Assembly: GCF_014230305.1 (NCBI RefSeq)
Contig: NZ_JACLAU010000004.1
Coordinates: forward strand, 62,001-126,000
Source of the DNA: Novosphingobium aerophilum
GTDB lineage: Bacteria > Pseudomonadota > Alphaproteobacteria > Sphingomonadales > Sphingomonadaceae
Direction of reading: 5' to 3'
Length of the DNA stretch: 64,000 nucleotides
Shown one piece after another: positions 27,440 to 36,635 of this stretch. Below the pieces are notes generated by a model that was given only the letters and a program-made list of their open reading frames with translations, made no database searches and was not told where the DNA came from. Positions within the stretch are counted from its first letter, which is position 1; each line of letters starts with the position of its first letter. Made by a program: the position numbers and the translations under genes.

Positions 27440-27727
27440 TGCCGCGCGACCTCCCTCATTCGCTGCGCCTGCGAACAGGACTAGCCTCACCGCGCTCCGC
27501 AGTCGAGGCCTATTGCGCTGAAATTGCGTTCGATTGCAGAGATGCAGGGGAACTGTTGCAGCCGATGTCCGGCCTGCGGCTGCGATCGGCCCGCTCGCGC
27601 GAACCGATGGGCGAGGTGACCTGTGGGGCAACCGGGAGGCCATCCACGACGCGCGCGGTTGTCCCCTGCGGGGCCCTGACCACAGAGGCGGCTTGTGCGG
27701 ACCGTGCGGCGCGGGCATGGCGCGGCC

Positions 27728-28186
27728 ATGACCGACTCTCCCCAACCGCTGCACCTCGGCCGCCAGAGCGATCTGCCCGCCTCGCCCGAGGCGGCCGTGC
27801 TCGACTATGTGCCCAACCCGCGCCCCGGCGCGCTGTACTGCATCCGCTTCGCCGCGCCGGAATTCACCTCGCTCTGCCCGGTCACCGGTCAGCCCGATTT
27901 CGCGCATCTGGTGATCGACTATGCCCCGGGCCAGACGATCGTCGAATCGAAGTCGCTCAAGCTGTTCCTCGGCTCGTTCCGCAACCATGCCGGGTTCCAT
28001 GAGGACGTGACCGTGGGGATCGGCCAGCGGCTGTTCGCGGAGATGGCCCCGGCCTGGCTACGGATCGGCGGATACTGGTATCCCCGCGGCGGCATACCGA
28101 TCGACGTGTTCTGGCAGAGCGGCGCTGCGCCGGCCGGGCTGTGGGTGCCCGATCAGGGCGTGGCACCCTATCGCGGACGCGGCTGA
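27728..28186 (+). CDS. queF: NADPH-dependent 7-cyano-7-deazaguanine reductase QueF
   Basis: Reduces preQ0 to preQ1 in queuosine synthesis. 152 aa from ATG 27728, the single-domain YkvM type. The catalytic Cys50 is in [13 protein letters not shown], and the QueF signature [21 protein letters not shown] follows. A GTG eleven codons upstream is in frame but less likely. The gene is divergent from sseA; the 288-base gap between them (27440-27727) shows no gene, and I could not recognise a preQ1 riboswitch in it. Confidence 0.94.
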   Translation: MTDSPQPLHLGRQSDLPASPEAAVLDYVPNPRPGALYCIRFAAPEFTSLCPVTGQPDFAHLVIDYAPGQTIVESKSLKLFLGSFRNHAGFHEDVTVGIGQRLFAEMAPAWLRIGGYWYPRGGIPIDVFWQSGAAPAGLWVPDQGVAPYRGRG

Positions 28187-28210
28187 GCTGCTCCGCGGGG
28201 GCCGGTCCGG

Positions 28211-29104
28211 TCAGGCCGGATCGACCGGGTCCGGCTCTCCGGAGGCCGCCGGCGCGGCATAGCGGACGGCTTCCACGTCCAGCGCGAAGGGGCGCAGCGG
28301 CAGGCCGCGGATCGTCACCAGCGCGGCTTCGATCCGGCGCCGCGCCTCGGCCGCGATGGCCTTGCGTCCGCCGATCTCCTGCGGGGCGAAGGGTTCCAGG
28401 TAGTGCACCCGCAGTTCGAACGAGCCGGGGTGCGAGAGGATGCGCAGCGCGTTGTGGAGGCCCGGTTCGACCCCGACCCAGGCGATCCATTCGCTGGCCG
28501 GGCCATAGTCGAGCACCACCGGCTGGACCAGGATCCCGGCGGGTGGCGGGTCGAGCACCTTGAGGATCGACGACTTGAACGGCAGCAACGACCAGCCATC
28601 GGTGGTCGTTCCTTCGGGGAAGACCGTGATCGACCAGTTGTCGGCCAGCGCCTCGCGCACGGAGTTGATCTGCTCGGCCACGTTGAGCCGCGCCTCGCGC
28701 TGGACGAAGACCGTGCGGTTGAGCCGGCAGAGCCAGCCCAGGATCGGGGCCTTGGCGATCTCCGCCTTGGCGACGAAGGCCGTGCCGCTGCTGCCGGCGA
28801 GGGCAGGGATGTCGACCCAGGACATGTGGTTGGCGATGAAGAACACGTCCCGCCGCAGCGGTGTGCCGAACACCTTCAGCCGGGCCCCGACGATCCGGGT
28901 GGTCAGGAACAGGAACAGCTTGGGCAGTGGCGAGCCGTAAGCCACCACGCGGTAAGCGTAGTGCAGCGGCACGCAGACCAGCAGCGCCAGCGCGATCATG
29001 GCCAGGCGCAGGCCGATGCGGATGATCGCGATCGGGCCAAGCACGAGCGGAGGGGTGGAAGGAGCGGCCGGGTAGTCCTGCGCGGCCACGAGGGGCGGCA
29101 CCAT
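28211..29104 (-). CDS. plsC: 1-acyl-sn-glycerol-3-phosphate acyltransferase PlsC
   Basis: Inner-membrane acyltransferase making phosphatidic acid. 297 aa with an N-terminal hydrophobic segment (about residues 24-45), the acyl-acceptor/catalytic motif NHMSWVDI (NHxxxxD, about residue 90) and FPEGTTTDG, the glycerol-3-phosphate binding motif. The start codon overlaps the fur stop (TGATG), so it is coupled to fur, an arrangement seen in alphaproteobacteria. The miaB gene that often follows is not here; queF converges on it instead. Confidence 0.92.
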   Translation of the reverse strand: MVPPLVAAQDYPAAPSTPPLVLGPIAIIRIGLRLAMIALALLVCVPLHYAYRVVAYGSPLPKLFLFLTTRIVGARLKVFGTPLRRDVFFIANHMSWVDIPALAGSSGTAFVAKAEIAKAPILGWLCRLNRTVFVQREARLNVAEQINSVREALADNWSITVFPEGTTTDGWSLLPFKSSILKVLDPPPAGILVQPVVLDYGPASEWIAWVGVEPGLHNALRILSHPGSFELRVHYLEPFAPQEIGGRKAIAAEARRRIEAALVTIRGLPLRPFALDVEAVRYAAPAASGEPDPVDPA

Positions 29105-29559
29105 CAGCGCCTGCGCGGACCCATCGGCGCGATCGGCGCCCCTTCGCGGTCGATCCGCACGCCATAGAGCTCCATCCGGTGATCGACCAGGCGATAGCCC
29201 AGCCGCTCGGCGATCTGGCGCTGGAGGGCTTCGAGTTCGGGATCGACGAATTCGATCACCTTGCCGGTCTCCACATCGATCATGTGATCATGATGCGCTT
29301 CCGGCGCGGCCTCGTACCGGGCGCGCCCGTCGCCGAAATCGTGGCGGTCGAGAATCCCGGCCTCTTCGAACAGGCGGACAGTGCGGTAGACCGTCGCGAT
29401 CGAGATCCCCGGATCGAGCGCCGAGGCCCGCTCATAGAGCTTGTCGACGTCGGGGTGGTCCTGGCTTTCCGACAGGACCTTGGCGATCACCCGGCGCTGT
29501 TCGGTGATCCGCAGCCCGCGTTCATTGCAGAGCGCTTCGATGTCGATCGGCTGGTGCAC
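29104..29559 (-). CDS. fur: Fur family metal-dependent transcription regulator
   Basis: 151 aa: N-terminal winged helix (about residues 1-85; RGLRITEQRRVIAKVLSESQDHPD, SIATVYRTVRLFEEAGIL), then the metal/dimerisation domain starting with the His-rich HHDHMIDVETGKVIEF. Alphaproteobacterial Fur-type proteins may sense iron or manganese (Mur), so the metal is not certain; Zur and Irr signatures were not evident. There is no CxxC zinc site in the C-terminal domain. It overlaps plsC and lies 164 bases downstream of mucR, with a terminator between. Confidence 0.9.
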   Translation of the reverse strand: MHQPIDIEALCNERGLRITEQRRVIAKVLSESQDHPDVDKLYERASALDPGISIATVYRTVRLFEEAGILDRHDFGDGRARYEAAPEAHHDHMIDVETGKVIEFVDPELEALQRQIAERLGYRLVDHRMELYGVRIDREGAPIAPMGPRRR

Positions 29560-29631
29560 GGTGGATCTGTCCTGGTCGGCTGGGCGGGTCGGCTGGGCGG
29601 GATCGTTTGCGCGCGGTCATCACACCGACGA

Positions 29632-29667
29632 AACGGCCTCGCCCGATATGGACCGGGCGAGGCCGTT
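29632..29667 (-). terminator. Terminator hairpin after mucR
   Basis: 14-bp perfect stem AACGGCCTCGCCCG / CGGGCGAGGCCGTT with an 8-base loop, read on the minus strand downstream of the mucR stop and followed by T residues (TTTCG). The T-run is short, so termination may be incomplete; it also separates the fur-plsC pair. Confidence 0.6.
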
Positions 29668-29723
29668 CTGCAACCGTTGCCAGCCGCCCGCATCGCCCGT
29701 GCCGGGCGAAACGGGCGTCAGGA

Positions 29724-30164
29724 TCAGCCCTTGGCGCGTCCGCGCGTGGCCTTGGCGCCGGGCTTGCGGCCCAGCCCGATCTTCTTCGCCAGTTCACGCC
29801 GCTTTTCGGCATAGTCCGGCGCGACCATCGGATAGTCGGCGGGCAGGTTCCAGCGCGCGCGATACTGTTCCGGGGTCATGTTGTAGTGCGTCATCAGGTG
29901 ACGCTTCAGCATCTTCAGCTTCTTGCCGTCTTCCAGGCACACGATGTGGTCGGGCTTGACCGACGAACGGATCGACACGGCCGGCTCGGGCGGGGTTTCC
30001 ACCACCGGGGCAGCCTGACCAAGACCGGAGAGAGCATTGTACACGTTGCTGATCAGCGTCGGGAGATCACCCACCGACACGCTGTTGTTGCTGACATGCG
30101 CGGCCACAATGTCGGAAGTGAGGGTGATGAGCGTTTCGCTCAAATCGCTTTGTGGGCTGTCCAT
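29724..30164 (-). CDS. mucR: MucR/Ros family transcriptional regulator
   Basis: 146 aa from ATG 30164, with GAGG eight bases upstream; an in-frame opening to 30269 is not supported. The N-terminal half is helical (oligomerisation) and ends in a Pro-rich hinge. The Ros-type zinc-finger region IVCLEDGKKLKMLKRHLMTHYNM is at about residues 74-96, with Cys76, His89 and His93 but Asp79 where most MucR proteins have a second cysteine. A basic tail (GRKPGAKATRGRAKG) follows. MucR proteins are global, nucleoid-like regulators binding AT-rich promoters. The upstream 30165-30335 region is AT-rich relative to the window, which fits autoregulation (inference). Confidence 0.93.
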   Translation of the reverse strand: MDSPQSDLSETLITLTSDIVAAHVSNNSVSVGDLPTLISNVYNALSGLGQAAPVVETPPEPAVSIRSSVKPDHIVCLEDGKKLKMLKRHLMTHYNMTPEQYRARWNLPADYPMVAPDYAEKRRELAKKIGLGRKPGAKATRGRAKG

Positions 30165-30335
30165 GGTGAAATCCTCGAAGTGTACGACCTTATGATTGCT
30201 CCGGCCGATAAACCTATAAAGGGTCAACTGCGGAGAAAGTTTCTCCTGAACCCACATTGGGCTAAGCACAAGTAGAAAAAGATGAAATGCCTACCAAAAT
30301 GGAGGTGAAAGGCCTATTCGCGCCGAAGCGGCCGT

Positions 30336-30815
30336 TCAATCGCCCAAGATGCGGACGAACGTGATCGCATCAAGTCTGGGACCGCTTAACGTCCGGTAAT
30401 AATTTGACCGCACGCCCATCGGTACAAAGCCGTGGCGGCGATAAAGGGATTCTGCAGCATTACCACGCCGCATCTCGAGCAGCAGGCGATTGGCCCCGCG
30501 CTCGCGCGCCTCGGAGGCAAAGCGCGACAACAGACGATCACCAATTCCGCGGCGGCGTGACTGCGGGACCACTCCGAACAGCAGCAGTTCTTCTTCGTCG
30601 GGATTGCTGCGGCTGAGGGCGAAGCCGGCGGCCGTCCCGACCGGCGCTTCGGCGGCCAGCGGTTCCCCGTCCGGACCGGCCAGCAGATAGTGGCACTGTC
30701 CCAGGATCAGGGCATCCTCCACCTGACGCCGGGTCCAGGCCTCGCCGAACTCCGGATCGAAGGCGCAGTCCATCACCGCCATGATCCGGTCGATGTCGTC
30801 GGCCTCGGGCGTCAT
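30336..30815 (-). CDS. rimI: GNAT N-acetyltransferase, RimI-like
   Basis: 159 aa. Acetyl-CoA-binding motif A VVPQSRRRGIGDRLLSRF (Q/R-x-x-G-x-G/A) at about residues 82-99, and the C-terminal segment GNAAESLYRRHGFVPMGVRSNYYR, as in ribosomal protein S18 alanine N-acetyltransferase. It starts inside a four-base overlap with the tsaB stop, the usual tsaB-rimI pair, which supports the RimI call over other GNAT activities. Confidence 0.85.
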   Translation of the reverse strand: MTPEADDIDRIMAVMDCAFDPEFGEAWTRRQVEDALILGQCHYLLAGPDGEPLAAEAPVGTAAGFALSRSNPDEEELLLFGVVPQSRRRGIGDRLLSRFASEARERGANRLLLEMRRGNAAESLYRRHGFVPMGVRSNYYRTLSGPRLDAITFVRILGD

Positions 30816-31510
30816 CGCGCGGCAACCTCTCCCCCGCGCGCTGCGGCGGGCAGCCGTGCATCGGGCGCGCGGCCGTACAACGGCGTGGTGTCGCCGGTCA
30901 GCAGGTGGGCCGGAAGCAGGGGAAAGGCCCGGGCATCGGGCCAGCAGGCCAGCGCCTGGCCGTACCCGCGGCGTTCGACCAGGGCCTCGGCCTGGCTGCC
31001 GGCCACCAGGCCGGCCTGCGCCAGCGCGGCCGCGGCGGCCGGGGTCGCCGACACCAGTTCGCCCAGGGCCTGGCCCTGTTCATCGAACTCCTGCACGAAC
31101 CATTCGCCGTGCCCGCCGGTCGTGGCCACGCAGACCGCCCGGGCGGCGGCGTCCGGCGCTTCACCGGACCGTCCTCCACCCGCCATGGCCGCACCAGCTT
31201 GGGCCTGGGCCCGAGCCTGGGCCGCGATCAGCGCGAGGGTGGGGTAGCCCACCAGTTCGGCACCCCAGGCCAGGGCAAGGGCGCGGGCCGCTGCCAGGCC
31301 AACGCGCAGTCCGGTGAAGCTCCCGGGGCCACGGGCCACCGCGATGCGCGGGGCGCGCCCGCGGCCGGGCAGGGCGGCGATCATCGGCACGAGCTGTTCG
31401 GCATGGCCCCGGCCGAGCAGGCGGAAGTCGGCGGCGATCACCGCGCCCGCGCGGATCAGCGCGACCGAACAGGCTTCCGTGGCAGCGTCGATGACGAGCG
31501 TATCGGGCAC
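30812..31510 (-). CDS. tsaB: tRNA N6-threonylcarbamoyladenosine synthesis protein TsaB
   Basis: 232 aa. ASKHA-fold protein that, with TsaD and TsaE, makes t6A37 on ANN-decoding tRNAs. LVIDAATEACSVALI at the N-terminus, ARGPGSFTGLRVGLAAARALA at about residues 62-82, then an Ala-rich insertion. It lacks the TsaD metal-binding HxxxH, as expected for TsaB. It lies nine bases after the Nfu-type gene and overlaps rimI. Confidence 0.93.
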   Translation of the reverse strand: MPDTLVIDAATEACSVALIRAGAVIAADFRLLGRGHAEQLVPMIAALPGRGRAPRIAVARGPGSFTGLRVGLAAARALALAWGAELVGYPTLALIAAQARAQAQAGAAMAGGGRSGEAPDAAARAVCVATTGGHGEWFVQEFDEQGQALGELVSATPAAAAALAQAGLVAGSQAEALVERRGYGQALACWPDARAFPLLPAHLLTGDTTPLYGRAPDARLPAAARGGEVAAR

Positions 31511-31518
31511 CGGGCCGG

Positions 31519-32097
31519 TCAGGCCGCGCGGACCTCGCTGACCTCAGGCACGTAGTGCTTGAGCAGCGACTCGATGCCGTGCTTCAGCGTGGCCGAGCTG
31601 GACGGGCAGCCGGCGCAGGCGCCCTGCATCGTCAGGAAGACCACGCCCTCGCGGAACCCGCGATAGATGATGTCGCCACCATCGTTGGCGACGGCGGGAC
31701 GGACCCGTGTTTCGATCAGGTCCTTGATCTGTTCGACGATATCGGCGTCGGCGGGATCGTGACCCCAGGTTTCGTCATCGTCGGCCGGAACGGCGATCCC
31801 GGCCGCATCGCCCCCGGTGAACAGCGGGGCGCCCGACACGAAATGGTCGAGCAGCATGGCCACGACCTGCGGCTTCAGCGTCGCCCAGCTCACCCCGGGG
31901 GCCGCGGTGACCGACACGAAATCGCGGCCGAAGAACACCCCGGTCACCTCGCCCAGATCGAACAAGGCTTCGGCCAGCGGCGAGGCGGCGGCATCCTCGG
32001 GTGAGGTGAACTCGCGCGTGCCCGCGGCCATCACCGGCTGACCGGGAAGGAACTTGAGCGTGGCCGGGTTCGGCGTGGGTTCGGTTTCGATGTACAT
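31519..32097 (-). CDS. Nfu/NifU-type iron-sulfur cluster carrier
   Basis: 192 aa from ATG 32097 (YIETEPTPNPATLKFLPGQ). The N-terminal Nfu_N domain (about residues 1-90) ends in LFTGGD, and a C-terminal NifU domain carries the cluster-binding CxxC in GACAGCPSSS. This is the eukaryotic/alphaproteobacterial Nfu1-like architecture delivering [4Fe-4S] clusters to targets such as lipoate synthase. It heads the run nfu-tsaB-rimI. Confidence 0.92.
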   Translation of the reverse strand: MYIETEPTPNPATLKFLPGQPVMAAGTREFTSPEDAAASPLAEALFDLGEVTGVFFGRDFVSVTAAPGVSWATLKPQVVAMLLDHFVSGAPLFTGGDAAGIAVPADDDETWGHDPADADIVEQIKDLIETRVRPAVANDGGDIIYRGFREGVVFLTMQGACAGCPSSSATLKHGIESLLKHYVPEVSEVRAA

Positions 32098-32340
32098 GGC
32101 CCTCGCGCATGTAGGCGCGCGGGTCGGCCGGTCAAGGGGCACTTCGTGCGAGGCTCCGCAGAATGGGCCCAGAGAACCGTCTTGGAGAACCTGTCCAGAG
32201 CGGCCAGCCAGCGGATCGATGACCCGGCTTGCTGCCTGTCGCCGGCTGGCCTAAGCGGCGGCGGCCTGATCGGTGCATCGGGTGACCGGGGCAGACTGCC
32301 CGGGCGGATCAGACCCGCTGGGACCAGAAAAGGACAACCG

Positions 32341-32868
32341 ATGAAGAAGACCACCGCCGCGTTCGTTCTGGTCGGGCTGGCCGCCGCCACCACCGCAGCC
32401 GTCGCGATCGGCCAGAATCTGACCGGGATCATTCCCCTGCCGCTGCAGCCGGTGGTCGAGGCCGACAAGCGCACCTGCGCCAAGCTGACCCCGTCGGGCC
32501 TGGGCTATACCGAACTGCGTCCGGGCACCGGTCCGAAGGCGGGTGCATCGGATTACGTGCTGATCGATTACATCGGCTATCTGGCGGCGGACGGGAAGGT
32601 GTTCGACCAGAACACCCGCACCCCGATGAAGGCCGATGGGGTGATCCCCGGCTTCAGCGAGGGCCTGCAGATGATCCCGCGCGGCGGCGTCTACCGGTTC
32701 TGCATCCCGGCGGCGTTGGGCTATGGCAAGCAGGGGGCCGGCCCGATCCCGGCCGACGCCAATCTGGTGTTCCAGGTGGAACTGCTGGATTCGCGCACCG
32801 CCGCCGAGGTCGAGGCGATGCGCCAGGGCAGCGCCGCCGCCGCCCCGGCCGAGCCGGCGAAGCCCTGA
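32341..32868 (+). CDS. Exported FKBP-type peptidyl-prolyl isomerase
   Basis: 175 aa from ATG 32341. N-terminal signal/anchor (KKTTAAFVLVGLAAATTAAVAIG), then an FKBP domain: LGYTELRPGTGPKAGASDYVLIDYIGYLAADGKVFD ... TPMKADGVIPGFSEGLQMIPRGGVYRFCIPAALGYG. Two cysteines flank the domain and could be disulfide-linked in the periplasm. An Ala/Pro-rich tail ends the protein. Periplasmic folding of envelope proteins is inferred. The 243-base region before it (32098-32340) holds no other gene and should carry divergent promoters with the Nfu gene. Confidence 0.92.
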   Translation: MKKTTAAFVLVGLAAATTAAVAIGQNLTGIIPLPLQPVVEADKRTCAKLTPSGLGYTELRPGTGPKAGASDYVLIDYIGYLAADGKVFDQNTRTPMKADGVIPGFSEGLQMIPRGGVYRFCIPAALGYGKQGAGPIPADANLVFQVELLDSRTAAEVEAMRQGSAAAAPAEPAKP

Positions 32869-33028
32869 CCAGGGACCAGTCCGGGGGACCGGACAGAGGA
32901 AACGGGGCCAGCGGGGCGGTCGCGCCGGCGCGGCCCGCGCTGACCGGTCTGCTCCCGTTGGGGCGACGCCCGGACCGGGTTGGCCTATTCACTGGTCCTT
33001 CACCGTTCGTCCTCCTATACCGGCGGTG

Positions 33029-36016
33029 ATGAACCAGACGTCCCGCGCCGCCCGAGCCCTGCTGTCCGCCCTGTCGATCGCCACGGTCGCAACAATCCTC
33101 TCGCTCGGCTCGCTGCCGGGCGCGGTCGCGGCCCGTCCGGCCCGGGGCAAGCCCGCTCCGGCCGCCGCCGCCCCGGCCCGACCAGCCGCTCCAGCCCGAC
33201 CAGCCGTCGCGCCGGCAGCCAAGCCCTACACCGGTCCCTGGCTCTACCGCGGCAGCGACGTGCCGCAGGATCCCGCCTGGGTCTTCGGCGAGCTGCCCAA
33301 CGGCCTGCGCTATGCGGTGCGGACCAATGGCGTGCCCCCGGGGCAGGTCTCGATCCGGGTGCGCGTCGATGTCGGCTCGCTGAACGAGCGGGACGACGAG
33401 CGTGGCTATGCCCACTTCATCGAGCATCTGGTGTTCCGCCAGTCCGAGCATCTGGCCGAGGGCGAGGCGATCCACGCCTGGCAGCGGCTGGGCGCCTCGT
33501 TCGGCAGCGACACCAATGCCGAGACCACCCCCACCGGGACGACCTATTCGATCGACCTGCCCGAGGCGACCGACGCCGGGCTCGACGAATCGATGAAGTA
33601 CCTGTCGGGCATGGTCATCGCGCCGACTCTCAGCGACAAGAACATCCAGACCGATCTGCCGATCGTGCTCGCCGAAAAGCGCGAGCGGGGTGGAGCGGCC
33701 GCGCGGGTGCAGGATGCCCTGCGCGAAGTGCTCTATGCCGGGCAGCCGCTGGCCCTGCGTTCGCCGATCGGCACCGAGGAAACGCTGAAGGCCGCCACCC
33801 AGGCATCGGTCCGGGCGTTCCACGCGCGCTGGTACCGGCCCGAGAACACCGTGGTCGTGCTCGCCGGGGATCGCCCCACGGCCGAGCTGGAGGCGCTGGT
33901 GCGCAAGTGGTTCGCGCGGTGGAATCCCTCCGGCGCCCATGTTCCCGCGCCCAGCTTCGGCGATCCCGTCGCGCCTCCGGGGGCCGTGCGGGCCGCGGGG
34001 ATTGGTGGGCTGCTCGGCCAGACCCGCGTGATCGTCGAGCCCGACCTGCCGCGCAACGTGACCTGGGCCACGCTGCGGCCGTGGCGCCAGGTGAACGACA
34101 CGATCGCCTACAACCAGGGACTGATGATCGATCAGGTTGCCCAGGCGGTGATCAACCGCCGGCTCGAGGCGCGGGCGCGGGCCGGGGGCAGCTTCCTGAT
34201 CGCGCAGGTCAACCAGCAGGACGTGTCGCGCTCGACCGACGCCACCTTCGTCAGCGTCACCCCGCTGGGCGAGGACTGGCAGGCGGCGGTCAAGGACGTG
34301 CGCGCCGTGATCGCCGACGCCATGGCCATTCCGCCCACCGCCGAGGAGATCGCCCGCGAAGTGGCCGAGCTCGACGTGGCCTTCGCCAGCGCGCAGGAGC
34401 AGCAGACCCTGCAGCCCGGTTCGCGCCTGGCTGACGACATTGTCCAGGCGGTCGACATTCGCGAGACCGTGGCCAATCCGGAAGCCGTGCTGCGCATCTT
34501 CCGCCAGTCGGTCCCGCTGATCACCCCCCAGGCCGTGCTGCAGCACACCCGCCAACTGTTCAACGGCACGGTCACCCGCGCCGCGCTGGTCACCCCGCGG
34601 GCGAGCGACGGCACCGCCGTCACCCTGCGCCAGGCCCTGGCCGCCCCGGTGATCGCCGACGGCAAGGCGCGGCTGGCCAACAAGTCGATCTCGTTCGACC
34701 AGTTGCCGCCGATCGGCACGCCCGGTCGGGTTGTCGCGGCGATCCCGACCGGGATCGGGCAGATCGAGCAGATCGAACTCGCCAACGGGGTCAAGGCGCT
34801 GATCTGGCCGAGCAACGACGAGCCGGGCCGGGTGACCGTGAAAGTCCGCTTCGGCGCGGGCTATCGCGCTTTTGCCCCGGGTGATGCGGCCTATATCCAG
34901 TTGGGCCAGATGGCACTGGTCGGCTCGGGCGAGGCGACGCTGGGCCAGGAAGAGCTCGACCGCATCTCCACCGGGCGCAAGATGGGGTTCGATTTCCGCA
35001 TCGACGATGCCGATTTCACCTTCAGCGCCGACACCCGCCAGGCCGATCTGGCCGACCAGCTCTACCTCTTCGCCGCCAAGCTGGCGCTGCCGCGCTGGGA
35101 CGAGGCCCCGGTGCTGCGCGCCCGGGCGGCCGCACGATTGCAGTACGATGGCCTGGCCACCTCGCCGCAGGGCGTGCTTCAACGCGATCTGAAACTGCTG
35201 CAGCACAATGGCGATCCCCGCTATCGCACCCCGGCGCCGGCCGATCTCGACGCGGCCACTCCCGCCGGCTTCCGCCAGGTCTGGGCCCCGATCCTCGCCT
35301 CGGGTCCGATCGAGGTGCAGGTGTTCGGCGACATCAACCGCGACAGCACGGTCGAGGCCCTGGTGCGGACCTTCGGCGCCCTGGCGCCGCGGGACGAGGC
35401 GCCGGGGCTCAAGGCTTCGATGACCGGGCTGGTCCCGCGCGGCGGCGGCGCGCCGATCGTGATTCCCCATCATGGCGATGCCAACCAGGCGGCGGTGCTG
35501 GTCTCGTGGCCGACCGGAGGCGGATCGGCCGGGGTGCGCGTCTCGCGCCAGCTGGAGATCCTCACCAATCTGCTGTCGAACCGCCTGCTCGATCGCCTGC
35601 GTGAGAAGCTGGGGGCCAGCTATGCGCCGCAGGTCTTCTCCAGCTGGCCGATGGACCTCGACGCGGGGGGATCGATCACCGCCGTGGCCCAGCTGCAGCC
35701 GCGCGATGTCCCGGTGTTCTTCCAGACCGCCGACGAGATCGCGGCCGATCTGGTGGCCAATCCGCCGACCGCCGATGAGCTGGCCCGGGTGACCGAGCCG
35801 CTCAAGCAGCAGGTCACCCGCGCCGCGACCAGCAGCGCCTTCTTCATGAACCTGCTCGAAGGTGCGACCCGCGATCCCACCCGCTTTGTCGGCATCCGCA
35901 CGATCATCCCGGACTACACCGTGACCACGCCCGCGATCATGCAGGAGCTGGCCAAGCAGTTCCTCGTCAAGGACCGCGCCTGGCGGGCCCAGATCGTGCC
36001 GCAGCCGCGGGGGTGA
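33029..36016 (+). CDS. Large exported M16 family zinc peptidase (pitrilysin/PqqL type)
   Basis: 995 aa from ATG 33029: signal peptide (ALLSALSIATVATILSLGSLPGAVA), an Ala/Pro linker, then two M16 units in tandem. The first has the inverted zinc motif HFIEHLVF (HxxEH) at about residue 130 and DPAWVFGELPNGLRYAVR before it. The second half repeats the fold (IEQIELANGVKALIWPSNDEPGRVTVKVRFGAGYRAF) but lacks HxxEH, the usual inactive partner. The arrangement matches PqqL-like and other two-domain M16B/C enzymes. Substrate unknown; periplasmic peptide turnover is a reasonable inference. Confidence 0.9.
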   Translation: MNQTSRAARALLSALSIATVATILSLGSLPGAVAARPARGKPAPAAAAPARPAAPARPAVAPAAKPYTGPWLYRGSDVPQDPAWVFGELPNGLRYAVRTNGVPPGQVSIRVRVDVGSLNERDDERGYAHFIEHLVFRQSEHLAEGEAIHAWQRLGASFGSDTNAETTPTGTTYSIDLPEATDAGLDESMKYLSGMVIAPTLSDKNIQTDLPIVLAEKRERGGAAARVQDALREVLYAGQPLALRSPIGTEETLKAATQASVRAFHARWYRPENTVVVLAGDRPTAELEALVRKWFARWNPSGAHVPAPSFGDPVAPPGAVRAAGIGGLLGQTRVIVEPDLPRNVTWATLRPWRQVNDTIAYNQGLMIDQVAQAVINRRLEARARAGGSFLIAQVNQQDVSRSTDATFVSVTPLGEDWQAAVKDVRAVIADAMAIPPTAEEIAREVAELDVAFASAQEQQTLQPGSRLADDIVQAVDIRETVANPEAVLRIFRQSVPLITPQAVLQHTRQLFNGTVTRAALVTPRASDGTAVTLRQALAAPVIADGKARLANKSISFDQLPPIGTPGRVVAAIPTGIGQIEQIELANGVKALIWPSNDEPGRVTVKVRFGAGYRAFAPGDAAYIQLGQMALVGSGEATLGQEELDRISTGRKMGFDFRIDDADFTFSADTRQADLADQLYLFAAKLALPRWDEAPVLRARAAARLQYDGLATSPQGVLQRDLKLLQHNGDPRYRTPAPADLDAATPAGFRQVWAPILASGPIEVQVFGDINRDSTVEALVRTFGALAPRDEAPGLKASMTGLVPRGGGAPIVIPHHGDANQAAVLVSWPTGGGSAGVRVSRQLEILTNLLSNRLLDRLREKLGASYAPQVFSSWPMDLDAGGSITAVAQLQPRDVPVFFQTADEIAADLVANPPTADELARVTEPLKQQVTRAATSSAFFMNLLEGATRDPTRFVGIRTIIPDYTVTTPAIMQELAKQFLVKDRAWRAQIVPQPRG

Positions 36017-36067
36017 TGACGGGAGCCCGTTGACCCGTCTGCTCGCCGCGGTCGTCCATCCCTTGGG

Positions 36068-36631
36068 CTACGGGGCGAGATTCGCCCGCGTGTAGCATTC
36101 CACCAGCAGCGCCAGCGGGCGGCCGTCGGGCAGGCGGAGCAGGGCACGGTGCGCCAGGATCGTGCCGCGCGGGCAATCGCGGTGGCCGCGCGGCAGGGTG
36201 CCGAGCCGCTCGCGCCGGAAGCCGAGCGGGGCGGCAACCTTGCCGAAGGGCACCGAGCTGGTGTCCAGCGTGCGGTTCATCTCCGCGGTGAGGCGCGCCG
36301 GCACGTACCAGTTGTGCGCTTCGGACAGCACGGTGCCGCCGCAGGCGAGGCGCACGTGGCGATAGCCGAGCCGCTCGGTGTCCGGCAGGTCCAGCAGGTG
36401 GCGGGCATCGGCCGGTGCCGTCGCGGGCGCCGAGTTCAGCACGCTGGCGGTAACCCGGGCCGGATCGGCGATGTGCCGGGCCGCGCACCATTGCTCCAGC
36501 GCGGTGGTGGCGCTGTCGTTGGCGGCCAGCGTCGCGGCAAAGGGGGCCAGGCGTGGGTCCGGGGTTCCGGCACAGCCATGGAGCGCGGCGGCAAGGCCCA
36601 GCAGGGCCATCCGGCACCGGCCAGGCATCAC
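36068..36631 (-). CDS. UbiC/UTRA-fold-like putative lipoprotein
   Basis: 187 aa. A short hydrophobic N-terminus ends in LHGCAG, a weak lipobox (His at -2). The mature part resembles the chorismate-lyase/UTRA fold: YRHVRLACGGTVLSEAHNWYVPARLT and VPFGKVAAPLGF line up with the UbiC pattern REV-GDG-PWV-AR-VVP followed by PLG, and ALLRLPDGRPLALLVECYTRANL with its C-terminal strand. UbiC itself is cytoplasmic, so an exported member would be a different activity. The match is by eye and tentative. It sits four bases after the molybdopterin-binding-domain gene. Confidence 0.5.
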   Translation of the reverse strand: MMPGRCRMALLGLAAALHGCAGTPDPRLAPFAATLAANDSATTALEQWCAARHIADPARVTASVLNSAPATAPADARHLLDLPDTERLGYRHVRLACGGTVLSEAHNWYVPARLTAEMNRTLDTSSVPFGKVAAPLGFRRERLGTLPRGHRDCPRGTILAHRALLRLPDGRPLALLVECYTRANLAP

Positions 36632-36635
36632 CGGC

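Noticed and set aside
27440-27727. Possible preQ1 riboswitch in front of queF
   Set aside because: No conserved preQ1 aptamer stem-loop or A-rich tail could be recognised, and no ORF is present.
32654-35473. 939-codon open frame on the minus strand opposite the M16 peptidase
   Set aside because: Shadow of the plus-strand M16 gene; the translated sequence has no domain signature and typical antisense codon bias.
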